NCBI GenBank assembly: GCA_947479055.1
Contig: CANJYE010000016.1
Location: 1 to 62,727 of the forward strand
Source: Erythrobacteraceae bacterium
Lineage (GTDB): Bacteria > Pseudomonadota > Alphaproteobacteria > Sphingomonadales > Sphingomonadaceae
Length of the DNA stretch: 62,727 nucleotides
Direction: 5' to 3'
Part shown: positions 45,307 through 54,713 of the stretch, piece after piece
Layout: every line of letters starts with the position of its first letter
Position numbering within the stretch: position 1 is the stretch's first letter
Made by a program: the position numbers and the translations under genes
The notes under the pieces: model-generated
What the model saw: the letters and a program-made list of their open reading frames with translations, nothing else
What the model was told of the DNA's origin: nothing
Database searches by the model: none

Positions 45307-46830
45307 ATGACCTCCAATCGCCGCACTTTCGCGATCATCTCGCATCCTGACGCGGGCAAGACCACGCTCACTGAAAAGCTGCTGCTGCAAGGCGGCGCGA
45401 TCCATCTGGCGGGCGAGGTCAAGGCGCGCGGGGCGGCACGGCGGGCGCGCTCGGACTGGATGAAGATCGAACAGCAGCGTGGCATTTCCGTCACCAGCTC
45501 GGTGATGACTTTCGCAAGGGACGGGATCACCTTCAACCTGCTCGACACGCCGGGGCACGAGGATTTCTCGGAAGACACCTATCGCACGCTGACCGCGGTC
45601 GATTCCGCGATCATGGTGATCGACGCGGCGAAAGGCATCGAGCCGCAGACAAGGAAGCTGTTCGAGGTCTGCCGGTTGCGGTCCGTGCCGATCATCACTT
45701 TCGTCAACAAGGTCGATCGCGAAGGGCGCGACTGTTTCGACCTGCTGGACGAAGTGGCCGACATGCTGGCGCTGGATGTGTGCCCGATGAGTTGGCCGAT
45801 CGGCATGGGCGGGCAATTCCGGGGCGTGCTGGATTTCGCCACCAACACAATCAGCTGCCCGGAAGGCGACAGCCGCGAATTTCTCGGCCGGCGCGATCCG
45901 GCCGATGATATCCCGGACGACATTGCGGAGGAAATCGAGCTGGCGCGCGGCGGCTATCCGCAATTCGACCCGGCCGCCTACGCCCATGGCGATCTGACGC
46001 CGGTCTATTTCGGATCGGCGCTCAAGAATTTCGGCGTGACGGAACTGATCGACGCGATCGCCCGCCATGCCCCGCCGCCGCGCCCGCAGCCGTCGGAACA
46101 GGGCGAGATCGCCCCCGACCGCGACGAGGTGACCGGCTTCATCTTCAAGGTGCAGGCCAACATGGACCCGCAGCACCGTGACCGGATCGCTTTCATGCGG
46201 CTGGTTTCGGGCACGTTCCGGCGCGGCATGAAGCTGATCCCCTCGGGCCTGGGCAAGCCGATCGCGGTCCATTCGCCGATCCTGTTCTTCGCGCAGGACC
46301 GCGAACTGGCCGATACCGCCGAAGCGGGCGACATCATCGGCATTCCCAACCACGGCACGCTCAGGGTGGGCGATACGCTGTCGGAGAAGAACCAGCTGCG
46401 CTTCACCGGCCTGCCGAATTTCGCGCCGGAGATTCTGCGGCGGGTGGTGCTGAAGGATCCGACCAAGACCAAGCAATTGAGGAAGGCGCTGGACGATTTG
46501 TCCGAAGAGGGCGTGATCCAGGTGTTCTATCCGGAAATCGGCGCGCAGTGGATTGTCGGCGTCGTCGGCCAGTTGCAGCTCGAAGTGCTGATTTCGCGGC
46601 TGGAGGCGGAATACAAGGTGGAAGCGGTGCTCGAAGCCTCGCCGTTCGATACGGCGCGCTGGATCAAAGGGGCGGACAAGGTGCTGGACGAATTCGCCCA
46701 GTTCAACCGCTCCAACCTGGCGCGCGATCGCGATGGCGATTACGTCTTCCTGGCCCGGTCCAGCTGGGACGTGAACTACCAGGCCGAGCGCAATCCCGAT
46801 CTCGCTTTCAGCGCGACCAAGGAGCGGTGA
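45307..46830 (+). CDS. prfC: Peptide chain release factor 3
   Basis: A 507-residue translational GTPase that recycles RF1 and RF2 after termination. G motifs are SHPDAGKTTLTEKLLLQGGA (G1), EQQRGISVTSS (G2), DTPGHEDFSEDT (G3) and VNKVDREG (G4). The N-terminus is about 10-15 residues shorter than in enterobacteria, but the motif spacing is intact. The gene is monocistronic, with a repeat upstream. Confidence 0.96.
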   Translation: MTSNRRTFAIISHPDAGKTTLTEKLLLQGGAIHLAGEVKARGAARRARSDWMKIEQQRGISVTSSVMTFARDGITFNLLDTPGHEDFSEDTYRTLTAVDSAIMVIDAAKGIEPQTRKLFEVCRLRSVPIITFVNKVDREGRDCFDLLDEVADMLALDVCPMSWPIGMGGQFRGVLDFATNTISCPEGDSREFLGRRDPADDIPDDIAEEIELARGGYPQFDPAAYAHGDLTPVYFGSALKNFGVTELIDAIARHAPPPRPQPSEQGEIAPDRDEVTGFIFKVQANMDPQHRDRIAFMRLVSGTFRRGMKLIPSGLGKPIAVHSPILFFAQDRELADTAEAGDIIGIPNHGTLRVGDTLSEKNQLRFTGLPNFAPEILRRVVLKDPTKTKQLRKALDDLSEEGVIQVFYPEIGAQWIVGVVGQLQLEVLISRLEAEYKVEAVLEASPFDTARWIKGADKVLDEFAQFNRSNLARDRDGDYVFLARSSWDVNYQAERNPDLAFSATKER

Positions 46831-46864
46831 CCCAACCGCGCTGTCCCGTGCTAGGAAGCTTCGC

Positions 46865-47569
46865 GTGGAACTGACCTTCGCCAGCTACAATATCCGCAAG
46901 GCCGTGGGGGCCGATCGCCGCCGCGACCCGGAACGCATCCTTGCAGTGCTGCACGAGCTCGATGCCGATGTGGTCGCCTTGCAGGAATGCGACCGGCGGC
47001 TTGGCCAGCGCGCTGCGGTGCTGCCGCGCGCCATGCTGGAGGAACAGCACTGGCAGGTCGCGCCGGTTGCGATCCGCCCGGAAAGCATGGGCTGGCACGG
47101 CAATGCCCTGCTGGTGCGGCGCGGGATCGAGATTGCCGGGGCTGCGCCGATCAGCCTGCCCACGCTGGAGCCGCGCGGGGCGATCCGGGGCGATTTCCTG
47201 CGCGATGGCGTCCGCTTCCGCGCGGTGGGCATGCATCTCGACCTGTCCGGGCTGCGTCGGCGGCACCAGGTTCGGGCGGTGCTGCACCATCTCGTCCATG
47301 CCGATGGCGGGCATTGTCCCTCGGTGCTGATGGGCGATCTCAACGAATGGTCGCGCGTGGGCGGCGCTATTCGAGAATTCGGTGCAGGTTGGCAGGTGAG
47401 CGATCCGGGGCGCAGCTTTCCCGCCCGCCAGCCGGTCGCCCGGCTCGACCGGATCGTCGCTTCGCCGGAATGGGAGCTGATCGAGGCGCGGGTCCACCAC
47501 AGTGCGCTGGCGGCGCGGGCGTCCGATCACTTGCCGGTCATCGCGCGCCTGGTTCTGCGCGGACACTGA
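46865..47569 (+). CDS. Endonuclease/exonuclease/phosphatase family protein
   Basis: A 234-residue EEP-fold hydrolase. Motifs are SYNIRKAVGADRRRDPERIL, ALQECDRR (metal-binding Glu), VLMGDLNEWSR and the terminal SDHLPVIARL. Substrates in this superfamily range from nucleic acids to phospholipids, and no subfamily was recognised. Starts with GTG 34 bases after prfC. No signal peptide, so probably cytoplasmic. Confidence 0.85.
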   Translation: MELTFASYNIRKAVGADRRRDPERILAVLHELDADVVALQECDRRLGQRAAVLPRAMLEEQHWQVAPVAIRPESMGWHGNALLVRRGIEIAGAAPISLPTLEPRGAIRGDFLRDGVRFRAVGMHLDLSGLRRRHQVRAVLHHLVHADGGHCPSVLMGDLNEWSRVGGAIREFGAGWQVSDPGRSFPARQPVARLDRIVASPEWELIEARVHHSALAARASDHLPVIARLVLRGH

Positions 47570-47576
47570 CCAAATT

Positions 47577-47592
47577 TTGTGCACCTGCACAA
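47577..47592. promoter_or_regulatory. Palindrome upstream of the glnK promoter, candidate activator (NtrC-like) site
   Basis: TTGTGCA-CC-TGCACAA is a perfect inverted repeat 75 bases upstream of the sigma-54 promoter, a normal enhancer distance. It contains GTGCA/TGCAC half-sites as in NtrC operators, but the spacing is shorter than the textbook NtrC consensus. The binding protein is therefore an inference. Confidence 0.45.
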
Positions 47593-47667
47593 GAATCGGG
47601 CGAAACCCCGGCCGGGGGCGGGGGTGAGTCATGGTTAGCCAAACGTAAAACTGCCGATCCGCGCGAT

Positions 47668-47683
47668 TGGCACGGCTCTTGCT
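47668..47683 (+). promoter_or_regulatory. Sigma-54 (RpoN) promoter of glnK-amtB
   Basis: TGGCAC-GGCTC-TTGCT matches the -24/-12 consensus at every key position (GG-N10-GC, full TTGGCACG-N4-TTGCT). The predicted transcript starts about 40 bases before the glnK ATG. It implies activation under nitrogen limitation by an enhancer-binding protein. Confidence 0.88.
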
Positions 47684-47733
47684 AGGAAAGCCCTCAGCCG
47701 GTGATCGTCCGGCAGGCTTAGCAGGGGTCAACG

Positions 47734-48072
47734 ATGAAATTCATCATCGCCATCATCAAACCATTCAAGCTCGACGAGGTGCGCGAGGCGCTCAGCGCCG
47801 TTGGCGTCGCGGGCATGACCGTGTCCGAGGTCAAGGGCTTCGGGCGCCAGAAAGGCCAGACCGAGATCTACCGCGGCGCGGAATATTCCACCAACATGCT
47901 GCCCAAGGTGAAGATCGAGATCGCCGCTTCCGACGCGCTCGCGCCGCAGGTCGTGGAATGCATCCAGCAGAGCGCCAGCACGGACGCCATCGGGGACGGC
48001 AAGATCTTTGTCCTCGATCTCGCATCCGTCACCCGCATCCGCACCGGTGAAACCGGGGATACCGCGCTGTGA
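47734..48072 (+). CDS. glnK: P-II nitrogen regulatory protein (GlnK, amtB-linked)
   Basis: A 112-residue PII trimer subunit that senses 2-oxoglutarate, ATP/ADP and glutamine-driven uridylylation. The T-loop carries Tyr51 in [19 protein letters not shown], the uridylylation site. The C-terminal GDGKIFVLDL is conserved. It gates the ammonium channel encoded 29 bases downstream. Expression should be driven by the sigma-54 promoter upstream. Confidence 0.96.
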   Translation: MKFIIAIIKPFKLDEVREALSAVGVAGMTVSEVKGFGRQKGQTEIYRGAEYSTNMLPKVKIEIAASDALAPQVVECIQQSASTDAIGDGKIFVLDLASVTRIRTGETGDTAL

Positions 48073-48101
48073 GCGGCGCGTTCCCAACGAGGGGTACAAT
48101 T

Positions 48102-49610
48102 ATGATCCGCAAATTGATCGGCGGAGCGAGCGCGCTAGGCGCTTCGCTTTTCGCCACTACCACTGCCTGGGCGCAGGAAGCTGCCGCAGCAGTCGCGCCC
48201 GTCGCCGCAGCGGCCGTCGCACCAGTTGCCGACGGCCCGATCAAGGCCCCGACCGTCGAACAGATGGCCGGCATGGTCGACAAGGGCGACACGGCCTGGA
48301 TGCTCCTGTGCACCGTCCTGGTGTTGCTGATGAGCGTCCCGGCCCTGGCGCTTTTCTACGGCGGCCTCGTTCGCACCAAGAACATGCTTTCGGTGCTGAT
48401 GCAGGTCTTCATGATCGTCTCGGTCGCCGCCCTTGTGTGGGTTTGCTGGGGCTACTCGATGGCCTTTACCAGCGCCGGATCGCCGTTCCCGACCCTGTTT
48501 GGCGGCTTGTCCAAGGCCTTCCTGGTTGGCGTCTCGGGTTCGACCTATGCGGCAACGTGGTCCAACAACGTCTACCTGCCGGAATTCGTCTACGTCTGCT
48601 TCCAGATGACCTTCGCCTGCATCACGCCAGCGCTGATTGTCGGGGCTTTCGCTGAACGGATCAAGTTCACGCCGCTGATCGTCTTCGTCGTGGCCTGGCT
48701 GACGGTAGTCTACTTCCCGATCGCGCACATGGTCTGGTACTTCGCCGGTCCCGATTTCCTTGCCGACACTGTCGTGAAGGATGCGGCCGGATCAATCCTC
48801 TCGCAGGATGCCGGCTATCTCTATGCGATGGGCGCTCTCGACTTCGCCGGCGGCACCGTGGTGCACATCAACGCCGGGATCGCTGGCCTCGTCGGCTGCA
48901 TCATGATCGGCAAGCGCGTTGGCTACGGCAAGGAAGCCACCCCGCCGCATTCACTTACCATGACCATGATCGGCGCTTCGCTGCTGTGGGTAGGCTGGTT
49001 CGGCTTCAATGCCGGCTCCAACCTTGAAGCCAACGGCGTGACCGCAGTAGCCTTCATCAACACCTTCGTCGCCACTGCCGCCGCCGCTGTCAGCTGGGCG
49101 ATCGTCGAGCAGTTCCATCACGGCAAGCCCTCGATGCTGGGTGCCGCTACCGGCGCGGTTGCCGGACTGGTTGCAATCACTCCCGCCTCCGGCTTTGCCG
49201 CACCGATGACCTCGATCGTCCTCGGCTTTGTGGTTTCGCCGATGTGCTACCTCTTCGTCAGCTATGTGAAGAACAAGCTGAAGTACGACGATACGTTGGA
49301 CGTCTTCGGGGTCCACTGCATCGGCGGCATCGTTGGCGCTATCGGCACCGGCATCGTCGCCGACCCGGCGCTCGGTGGACAGGGCTGGTTCGACTACACC
49401 GTGTTCCCGATGGTTGCCGGTACCTACGACATGGGTGGCCAGGTGATCACCCAGATCAAGGCGGTGCTCATCACTCTCGTCTGGTCGGGTGTCGGCTCCG
49501 CAATCCTCTTCTTCGTGATCGACAAGATCTTCGGACTGCGTCCGACCGAGGAAGCCGAACGCGAAGGCCTCGACATCTCCGAACATGGAGAGCGTGCCTA
49601 CAACTACTGA
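48102..49610 (+). CDS. amtB: Ammonium transporter AmtB
   Basis: A 502-residue channel. An unusually long N-terminal part holds a signal peptide (MIRKLIGGASALGASLFATT) and an Ala/Val/Pro linker before the 11-helix core. Core motifs are ALFYGGLVRTKNMLSVLMQV, DFAGGTVVHINAGIAGLVG (pore His) and VFGVHCIGGIVGAIGTGIVA (second pore His). The ATG follows glnK by 29 bases; a GTG overlapping the glnK stop would add 11 non-homologous residues. Confidence 0.96.
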   Translation: MIRKLIGGASALGASLFATTTAWAQEAAAAVAPVAAAAVAPVADGPIKAPTVEQMAGMVDKGDTAWMLLCTVLVLLMSVPALALFYGGLVRTKNMLSVLMQVFMIVSVAALVWVCWGYSMAFTSAGSPFPTLFGGLSKAFLVGVSGSTYAATWSNNVYLPEFVYVCFQMTFACITPALIVGAFAERIKFTPLIVFVVAWLTVVYFPIAHMVWYFAGPDFLADTVVKDAAGSILSQDAGYLYAMGALDFAGGTVVHINAGIAGLVGCIMIGKRVGYGKEATPPHSLTMTMIGASLLWVGWFGFNAGSNLEANGVTAVAFINTFVATAAAAVSWAIVEQFHHGKPSMLGAATGAVAGLVAITPASGFAAPMTSIVLGFVVSPMCYLFVSYVKNKLKYDDTLDVFGVHCIGGIVGAIGTGIVADPALGGQGWFDYTVFPMVAGTYDMGGQVITQIKAVLITLVWSGVGSAILFFVIDKIFGLRPTEEAEREGLDISEHGERAYNY

Positions 49611-49696
49611 TTACCAAGCTTGGCGGGGCCGGGGTCTCCTCCCTTCCTCTCCCCCGGTTCCGCCACCCGATGTTCCTCCTGCGAACACAAACTTGA

Positions 49697-50149
<453 letters not shown>

Positions 50150-50173
50150 CGACGGTTGCCTGCGAAAGTTCGA

Positions 50174-50611
50174 TCAGCCGCGATTGGCGGCAAGCATGTC
50201 CATCATCGACCGCACCGGAGTGAGGTCGTATCCGGCGTGCATGGCCGACCGGGCGAGCGCATCGGGGTCATGCCCGCGGCTCGCCTGGGCCAGCGCCCAC
50301 AGCAGGGTGGAACGGGTGCCGGACCGGCAATAGGCCAGGATCGGCCCTTCGTTCGCGGCAAGCGCCTCGGCCATGGCCGCGACCTGGCCGTGGCTGAAGC
50401 CGGAGTGGGTGATGGGGATCGCAAGATAGTCCATCCCCGCGGCGCGGGCCGCCTGCTCGATCACGTCGCCGGGCGTCTGGTCGTCCGACTCGCCTTCGGG
50501 GCGGTTGTTGATGACCAGACGGACGCCGAGCGCCCGGGCCGAAGCCAGGTCCGCAAGGCTGATTTGAGGGCTGGCCATGATCTGCTCATCGAGCTGGCGA
50601 AAATCACTCAT
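50174..50611 (-). CDS. TIGR01244 family sulfur transferase / phosphatase-like protein
   Basis: A 145-residue protein with a dual-specificity-phosphatase-like fold. The catalytic C-x5-R loop is AYCRSGTRSTLLWA, and LVINNRPEGESDDQTP near the N-terminus is typical. The family (also DUF442) includes domains fused to Blh-type hydrolases in sulfide metabolism. The stand-alone role is unsettled. Its start overlaps the stop of the terC gene by 4 bases. Confidence 0.85.
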   Translation of the reverse strand: MSDFRQLDEQIMASPQISLADLASARALGVRLVINNRPEGESDDQTPGDVIEQAARAAGMDYLAIPITHSGFSHGQVAAMAEALAANEGPILAYCRSGTRSTLLWALAQASRGHDPDALARSAMHAGYDLTPVRSMMDMLAANRG

Positions 50612-51420
50612 GCCATTTCATCTCCCCGTGTCTTGCTGGCGGCCTGTTTTGCCCGCCGGTTGCGTGCGACCATGTGCAGCATCTCCACCCCGACCGAAAA
50701 ACCCATCGCGGCATAGATATAACCCTTGGGCACGTGAAAGCCGAATCCGTCCGCGATCAGGACCAGGCCGATCATCACCAGGAACGCCAGCGCCAGCATG
50801 ACCAGTGTCGGGTTCTTCTCGATGAACCGGGCCAGAGGATCGGAGGCGACCAGCATCAGCCCGACCGTGATCACCACCGCCGCGATCATAATCGGAACCT
50901 GATCGGTCATGCCGACCGCGGTCAGAATCGAATCGATGGAAAAAACGATGTCCAGTGCGATGATCTGGGCAATCGCGGCCCCGAAGGCGATTTCTGCCGG
51001 CCCCTTCTCCTGGTCCAGCAGTTCACCCGTCTGGGTTTCCGGATCGATATTGTGGTGGATCTCGGTGGTGGCTTTCCACAGCAGGAAGAAGCCTCCCGCC
51101 AGCAGGATCAGGTCACGCCCCGAAAAGGCGGTCTCGAAGGCTGGCTCGCCATGCGTTCCGGCCGCGCCGACTATGCCGAGATCGAACAGCGGGGCCTGCA
51201 GCGTGACGATCCAGCCAAGCACCATCAGCAGCGCAATCCGCATCACAAGTGCCAGACTCAAGCCAATTCTGCGGGCTGACTGCTGCTGGTGCTGCGGCAG
51301 CTTGTTGGAAAGAATGGCAATGAAGACGAGGTTGTCGATGCCTAGCACGACCTCCAGCACGACGAGTGTCAGAAGTGCGGCCCAGGCGGCGGGATCGGCA
51401 AGAAGGGCAATGATTTCCAT
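50608..51420 (-). CDS. TerC family integral membrane protein
   Basis: A 270-residue protein with about seven membrane helices. The family signatures are LEVVLGIDNLVFIAILSNKL, and IALDIVFSIDSILTAVGMTD with acidic residues inside the membrane. Family members are implicated in metal (manganese) efflux or exoenzyme metalation. The start MEIIALLADP is the family N-terminus. It is divergent from the cold-shock gene across a 243-base gap. Confidence 0.9.
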   Translation of the reverse strand: MEIIALLADPAAWAALLTLVVLEVVLGIDNLVFIAILSNKLPQHQQQSARRIGLSLALVMRIALLMVLGWIVTLQAPLFDLGIVGAAGTHGEPAFETAFSGRDLILLAGGFFLLWKATTEIHHNIDPETQTGELLDQEKGPAEIAFGAAIAQIIALDIVFSIDSILTAVGMTDQVPIMIAAVVITVGLMLVASDPLARFIEKNPTLVMLALAFLVMIGLVLIADGFGFHVPKGYIYAAMGFSVGVEMLHMVARNRRAKQAASKTRGDEMA

Positions 51421-51494
51421 GTGCCGACTCTGCCGAAGCCGGGCCTTGCTGGCAAGCGCAAGGCGCAAGCAAATGCAGCCGGTTTTACTGGCAG

Positions 51495-51597
51495 CGCGGG
51501 TCGCATGTTAAATCATTCGCACCCGGCGACTTTGTGCGCTATGGTGGAACCTTGTAAAAACCGGGAGGAGTGGTGTGACCAGCCGCTGCGACCCGCG
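51495..51597 (+). promoter_or_regulatory. Long-range inverted repeat in the leader of the cold-shock gene
   Basis: CGCGGGTCGCA at 51495-51505 is exactly complementary to TGCGACCCGCG at 51587-51597, with 81 bases between. It lies in the 243-base non-coding gap before the double cold-shock-domain gene. If transcribed, it would close a large stem that could respond to temperature. An ATG at 51541, in frame with the gene, lies inside the loop. Confidence 0.4.
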
Positions 51598-51663
51598 TTC
51601 GGCGCGAACTCGTCCGCGTTGCCGGATATATTTTTTGGACGAAACGAAGGTACGTTAGGCGTT

Positions 51664-52392
51664 ATGGGTTTCGACAGAGGGCGTCGCGGCGGTCGCGACA
51701 AGCGGGACGGTTTTGGGGAAGGCGGTTTCGATCCTTTCATGGGCGGTGGAGACCGCTTCGGTGGTGGAGATCGCTTCGGCGGCGGCGATAATGATCGCTT
51801 CGGCGGCGGTAATCGCGGCGGCTTCGGCGGCGGCCCGCGTGGCGGCGGCGGCCCCGGTGGCGGCGGTGGAGCTGGCGGTGGTGGCGGGTTCCGCGGCATG
51901 CCTGCCCAGGTTGTTGGAACCGGTACCGGCAAGGTCAAGTTCTTCAACACGAACAAGGGCTTCGGCTTCATTTCGCGCGATGATGGCGGTGAAGACGTGT
52001 TCGTCCACATCAGCTCGGTCGAGCGTGCGGGGCTGGAAGGCCTGGCCGAAGGGCAGGAACTGGCGTTCAACCTGGTCGATCGCGGCGGGAAGATTTCCGC
52101 GGCGGACCTTCAGGTCGTTGGTGATGTCGTCCCGGTGCAGCAGCGTGCGGCCGCACCGCAGCGCGAACTGACCGGCGAAAAGGCCACCGGCACGGTCAAG
52201 TTCTTCAATGCCATGAAGGGCTTCGGCTTCATCACCCGCGACGATGGCGGGGCCGATGCCTTCGTCCATATCAGCGCGGTAGAACGTTCCGGCATGCGGG
52301 AACTCAACGAGGGTGACCGGCTCCAGTTCGACCTCGAGGTCGATCGGCGGGGCAAGTATTCCGCCGTGAACCTCGTGCCCGTCCAGGGCTGA
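51664..52392 (+). CDS. Double cold-shock-domain protein with a glycine-rich N-terminus
   Basis: A 242-residue protein. Residues 1-75 are a low-complexity Gly/Arg/Asp/Phe region with repeated DRFGGG units. Two cold-shock domains follow, at about 85-150 and 172-240. Each has RNP1 (KGFGFISRDD; KGFGFITRDD) and RNP2 (DVFVHIS; DAFVHIS). It binds single-stranded RNA or DNA and probably acts as an RNA chaperone. The disordered Gly-rich arm is reminiscent of phase-separating RNA-binding proteins. An in-frame ATG at 51541 could add 41 residues but they look non-coding. Confidence 0.9.
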   Translation: MGFDRGRRGGRDKRDGFGEGGFDPFMGGGDRFGGGDRFGGGDNDRFGGGNRGGFGGGPRGGGGPGGGGGAGGGGGFRGMPAQVVGTGTGKVKFFNTNKGFGFISRDDGGEDVFVHISSVERAGLEGLAEGQELAFNLVDRGGKISAADLQVVGDVVPVQQRAAAPQRELTGEKATGTVKFFNAMKGFGFITRDDGGADAFVHISAVERSGMRELNEGDRLQFDLEVDRRGKYSAVNLVPVQG

Positions 52393-52451
52393 CGGAAGCA
52401 GCGGGTGCCGGTCTGATTGACCGGGCTCGCCACTTCCCATAGATACCAGTT

Positions 52452-52479
52452 AATGGCGGCCTCTCGCGGGGCCGCCATT
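52452..52479 (+). terminator. Hairpin after the cold-shock gene
   Basis: AATGGCGGCC/GGCCGCCATT (10-base perfect arms, 8-base loop) is followed by TCTTG. It is weakly T-rich, so a moderate terminator. It lies 65 bases before the argD start and could also serve as part of the argD leader. Confidence 0.6.
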
Positions 52480-52544
52480 TCTTGTTGGCGAATCGAGCCA
52501 GCGCCTGTTCCACTCCCCTCGAGCCTTTCGGGAGCGCCAAGTCC

Positions 52545-53735
52545 ATGTCGATCACACCGCTGATGCCCGTTTACCCCCGCTGCGATGTGCGGCCGGTGCG
52601 TGGCGACCATTGCCATCTGATCAGCGAAGACGGGCGCCGCTTTCTCGATTTTGCAGCGGGAATCGCGGTCAATATCCTCGGTCATTCACATCCCGGGCTG
52701 ATCGGCGCGATCCAGGGGCAGGCCGCAACGCTAATGCACGTCTCCAATCTCTACGGCAGTCCGCAGGGCGAACAACTGGCCCAGCGGCTGGTCGACCTGA
52801 CCTTTGCCGATACGGTCTTCTTCACGAACTCGGGCGCCGAGGCGGTGGAATGCGCGATCAAGACCGCGCGGGCCTATCACGCGCAGGCCGGCCATGACGA
52901 CAAGTACGAACTGATCACGTTCAAGAATGCCTTCCACGGTCGGACCATGGCGACGATCAGCGCTTCCAACCAGGAAAAGATGCACAAGGGCTTCCTGCCA
53001 TTGCTGCCCGGCTTCCAATATTGCGAGTTCGATGATCTGGCTGCCGCCAGGGCACTGATCGGGCCGCATACGGCCGGGTTCCTGGTCGAACCGATCCAGG
53101 GCGAGGGCGGGATCCGGGTCGCTTCGGAGGAGTTCATGCGGGGCCTCAGAGACTTGGCCGATGAGCAAGACCTGATGCTTGTGCTCGACGAGGTCCAGAC
53201 CGGGGTGGCGCGCACCGGCACTTTCTATGCTCACGAGCAGTACGGGATCGATCCGGATATTCTTGCCACGGCCAAGGGGCTCGGTGGTGGCTTCCCGCTG
53301 GGCGCGTGCCTCGCAACGGAAAAGGCCGCACGCGGTATGGTTTTCGGCACCCATGGCTCGACCTATGGCGGAAATCCGCTGGCGATGGCGGCCGGCAATG
53401 CCGTGCTTGATGCAGTTGCCAGCGAAGAATTCCTCGCCGGGGTGCGCGAAAAGGGGGAACGGATCACCACCCGGCTAGGCCAGTTCATCGGCAATTATCC
53501 CGAGCTGTTCGAGCTGGTCCGCGGTCGCGGCCTGATGATCGGGCTGAAAATGAAGTCGGAGCCACGCCCCTTCGTCACGCATCTGCGCGACAACCACGGG
53601 CTGCTGCTGGTTTCGGCAGGAGACAACACCGTCCGGATTGTGCCGCCGCTGGTGATCGGTGACGCCGAAATCGACGAATTCTTCGACAAGCTCTCGGCTG
53701 GCGCGGCCAGCTACGAAACTTCGGAGGCGGCGTGA
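52545..53735 (+). CDS. argD: Acetylornithine aminotransferase
   Basis: A 396-residue PLP-dependent class III aminotransferase of arginine biosynthesis. It has [45 protein letters not shown] and the Schiff-base lysine in [14 protein letters not shown]. It can also act on succinyl-diaminopimelate. A GGGAG Shine-Dalgarno precedes the ATG. The stop overlaps the argF start. Confidence 0.95.
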   Translation: MSITPLMPVYPRCDVRPVRGDHCHLISEDGRRFLDFAAGIAVNILGHSHPGLIGAIQGQAATLMHVSNLYGSPQGEQLAQRLVDLTFADTVFFTNSGAEAVECAIKTARAYHAQAGHDDKYELITFKNAFHGRTMATISASNQEKMHKGFLPLLPGFQYCEFDDLAAARALIGPHTAGFLVEPIQGEGGIRVASEEFMRGLRDLADEQDLMLVLDEVQTGVARTGTFYAHEQYGIDPDILATAKGLGGGFPLGACLATEKAARGMVFGTHGSTYGGNPLAMAAGNAVLDAVASEEFLAGVREKGERITTRLGQFIGNYPELFELVRGRGLMIGLKMKSEPRPFVTHLRDNHGLLLVSAGDNTVRIVPPLVIGDAEIDEFFDKLSAGAASYETSEAA

Positions 53736-54661
53736 TGGCCCGGCATTTTCTCAACCTGGGGGATGCCGGCGGCGATGCGCTGGCGGCGATCATCAACGAT
53801 GCACTGGACCGCAAGGCGGCGCGGGCTGGCTGGCCCAAGGGTCGGCCGGACGCGGGTGCGCCGCTCGAAGGCCGCGTACTGGCGATGATCTTTGAGAAGA
53901 ATTCAACCCGAACCCGGGTGTCGTTCGACATGGCGATGCGCCAGCTCGGTGGCGCGGCGATGGTGATGGAATCGGGCAGCATGCAGCTGGGTCGGGGCGA
54001 ATCGATCGCCGATACGGCGCGGGTGCTGTCGCGGATGGTCGATGCAATCATGATTCGCACCGACGATCATGCCAAGATCGAGGAGATGGCCCGCCACGCC
54101 ACGGTGCCGGTCATCAATGGCCTGACCGACCAGTCGCACCCCTGCCAGATCGTCGCGGACCTGCTGACCATCGTCGAACAGGGCAAGGCACTGCCGGGCC
54201 TTGAGGTAGCCTGGCTGGGTGACGGCAACAACGTGCTGCACTCTATCCTGGAAGCGGCAGGACTGATGAAGTTCAACGTCAGGGTGGCCACGCCGCAGGG
54301 CTATGAGCCCGATGGTGGCTTTGTCAAAGCCGCGCGGGCGCGCGGCGCGGGCGTGACGCTGACCAGCGATGCCGTGGCGGCGGTCAGGGGGGTTGATATC
54401 GTCGTGACCGATACCTGGGTATCGATGGGCCAGTCCCATGCCGCCGAAAAGATTGCGGCAATGATGCCATACCAGGTCAACGAAGCGCTGATGGCGCATG
54501 CTAGTCCCGACGCGCGCTTCCTCCACTGCCTGCCCGCCCATATCGGCGAGGAAGTGACGCAGGGCGTGTTTGGAAGTGCGCAATCTGTGGTTTTCGACGA
54601 AGCCGAGAACCGCATCCACGCCCAGAAGTCGGTGCTGCTGTGGTGCTTTGGCGCAATTTGA
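53735..54661 (+). CDS. argF: Ornithine carbamoyltransferase
   Basis: A 308-residue enzyme forming citrulline. The carbamoyl-phosphate site is [16 protein letters not shown] (STRT at 57-60) and [20 protein letters not shown]. The ornithine loop is [11 protein letters not shown], and there is DLLTIVEQ plus [16 protein letters not shown] sequence ([20 protein letters not shown]). The ATG at 53735 overlaps the argD stop (TGATG); a GTG three bases earlier is an alternative. Confidence 0.96.
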   Translation: MARHFLNLGDAGGDALAAIINDALDRKAARAGWPKGRPDAGAPLEGRVLAMIFEKNSTRTRVSFDMAMRQLGGAAMVMESGSMQLGRGESIADTARVLSRMVDAIMIRTDDHAKIEEMARHATVPVINGLTDQSHPCQIVADLLTIVEQGKALPGLEVAWLGDGNNVLHSILEAAGLMKFNVRVATPQGYEPDGGFVKAARARGAGVTLTSDAVAAVRGVDIVVTDTWVSMGQSHAAEKIAAMMPYQVNEALMAHASPDARFLHCLPAHIGEEVTQGVFGSAQSVVFDEAENRIHAQKSVLLWCFGAI

Positions 54662-54713
54662 CCCGCCCGCTGCACCCTTATTTCCGGGAACCCACTTCCT
54701 ATATGGGCATCCC

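Noticed and set aside
42660..45578. 972-codon open frame on the minus strand opposite pheT
   Set aside because: It is the complement of a strongly supported pheT with GC-rich codons. Its beginning includes the dispersed repeat, and it has no family motifs.
51720..51900. Repetitive tract that could suggest a CRISPR or tandem repeat array
   Set aside because: It encodes an in-frame Gly/Arg-rich protein segment with irregular units and no spacers.
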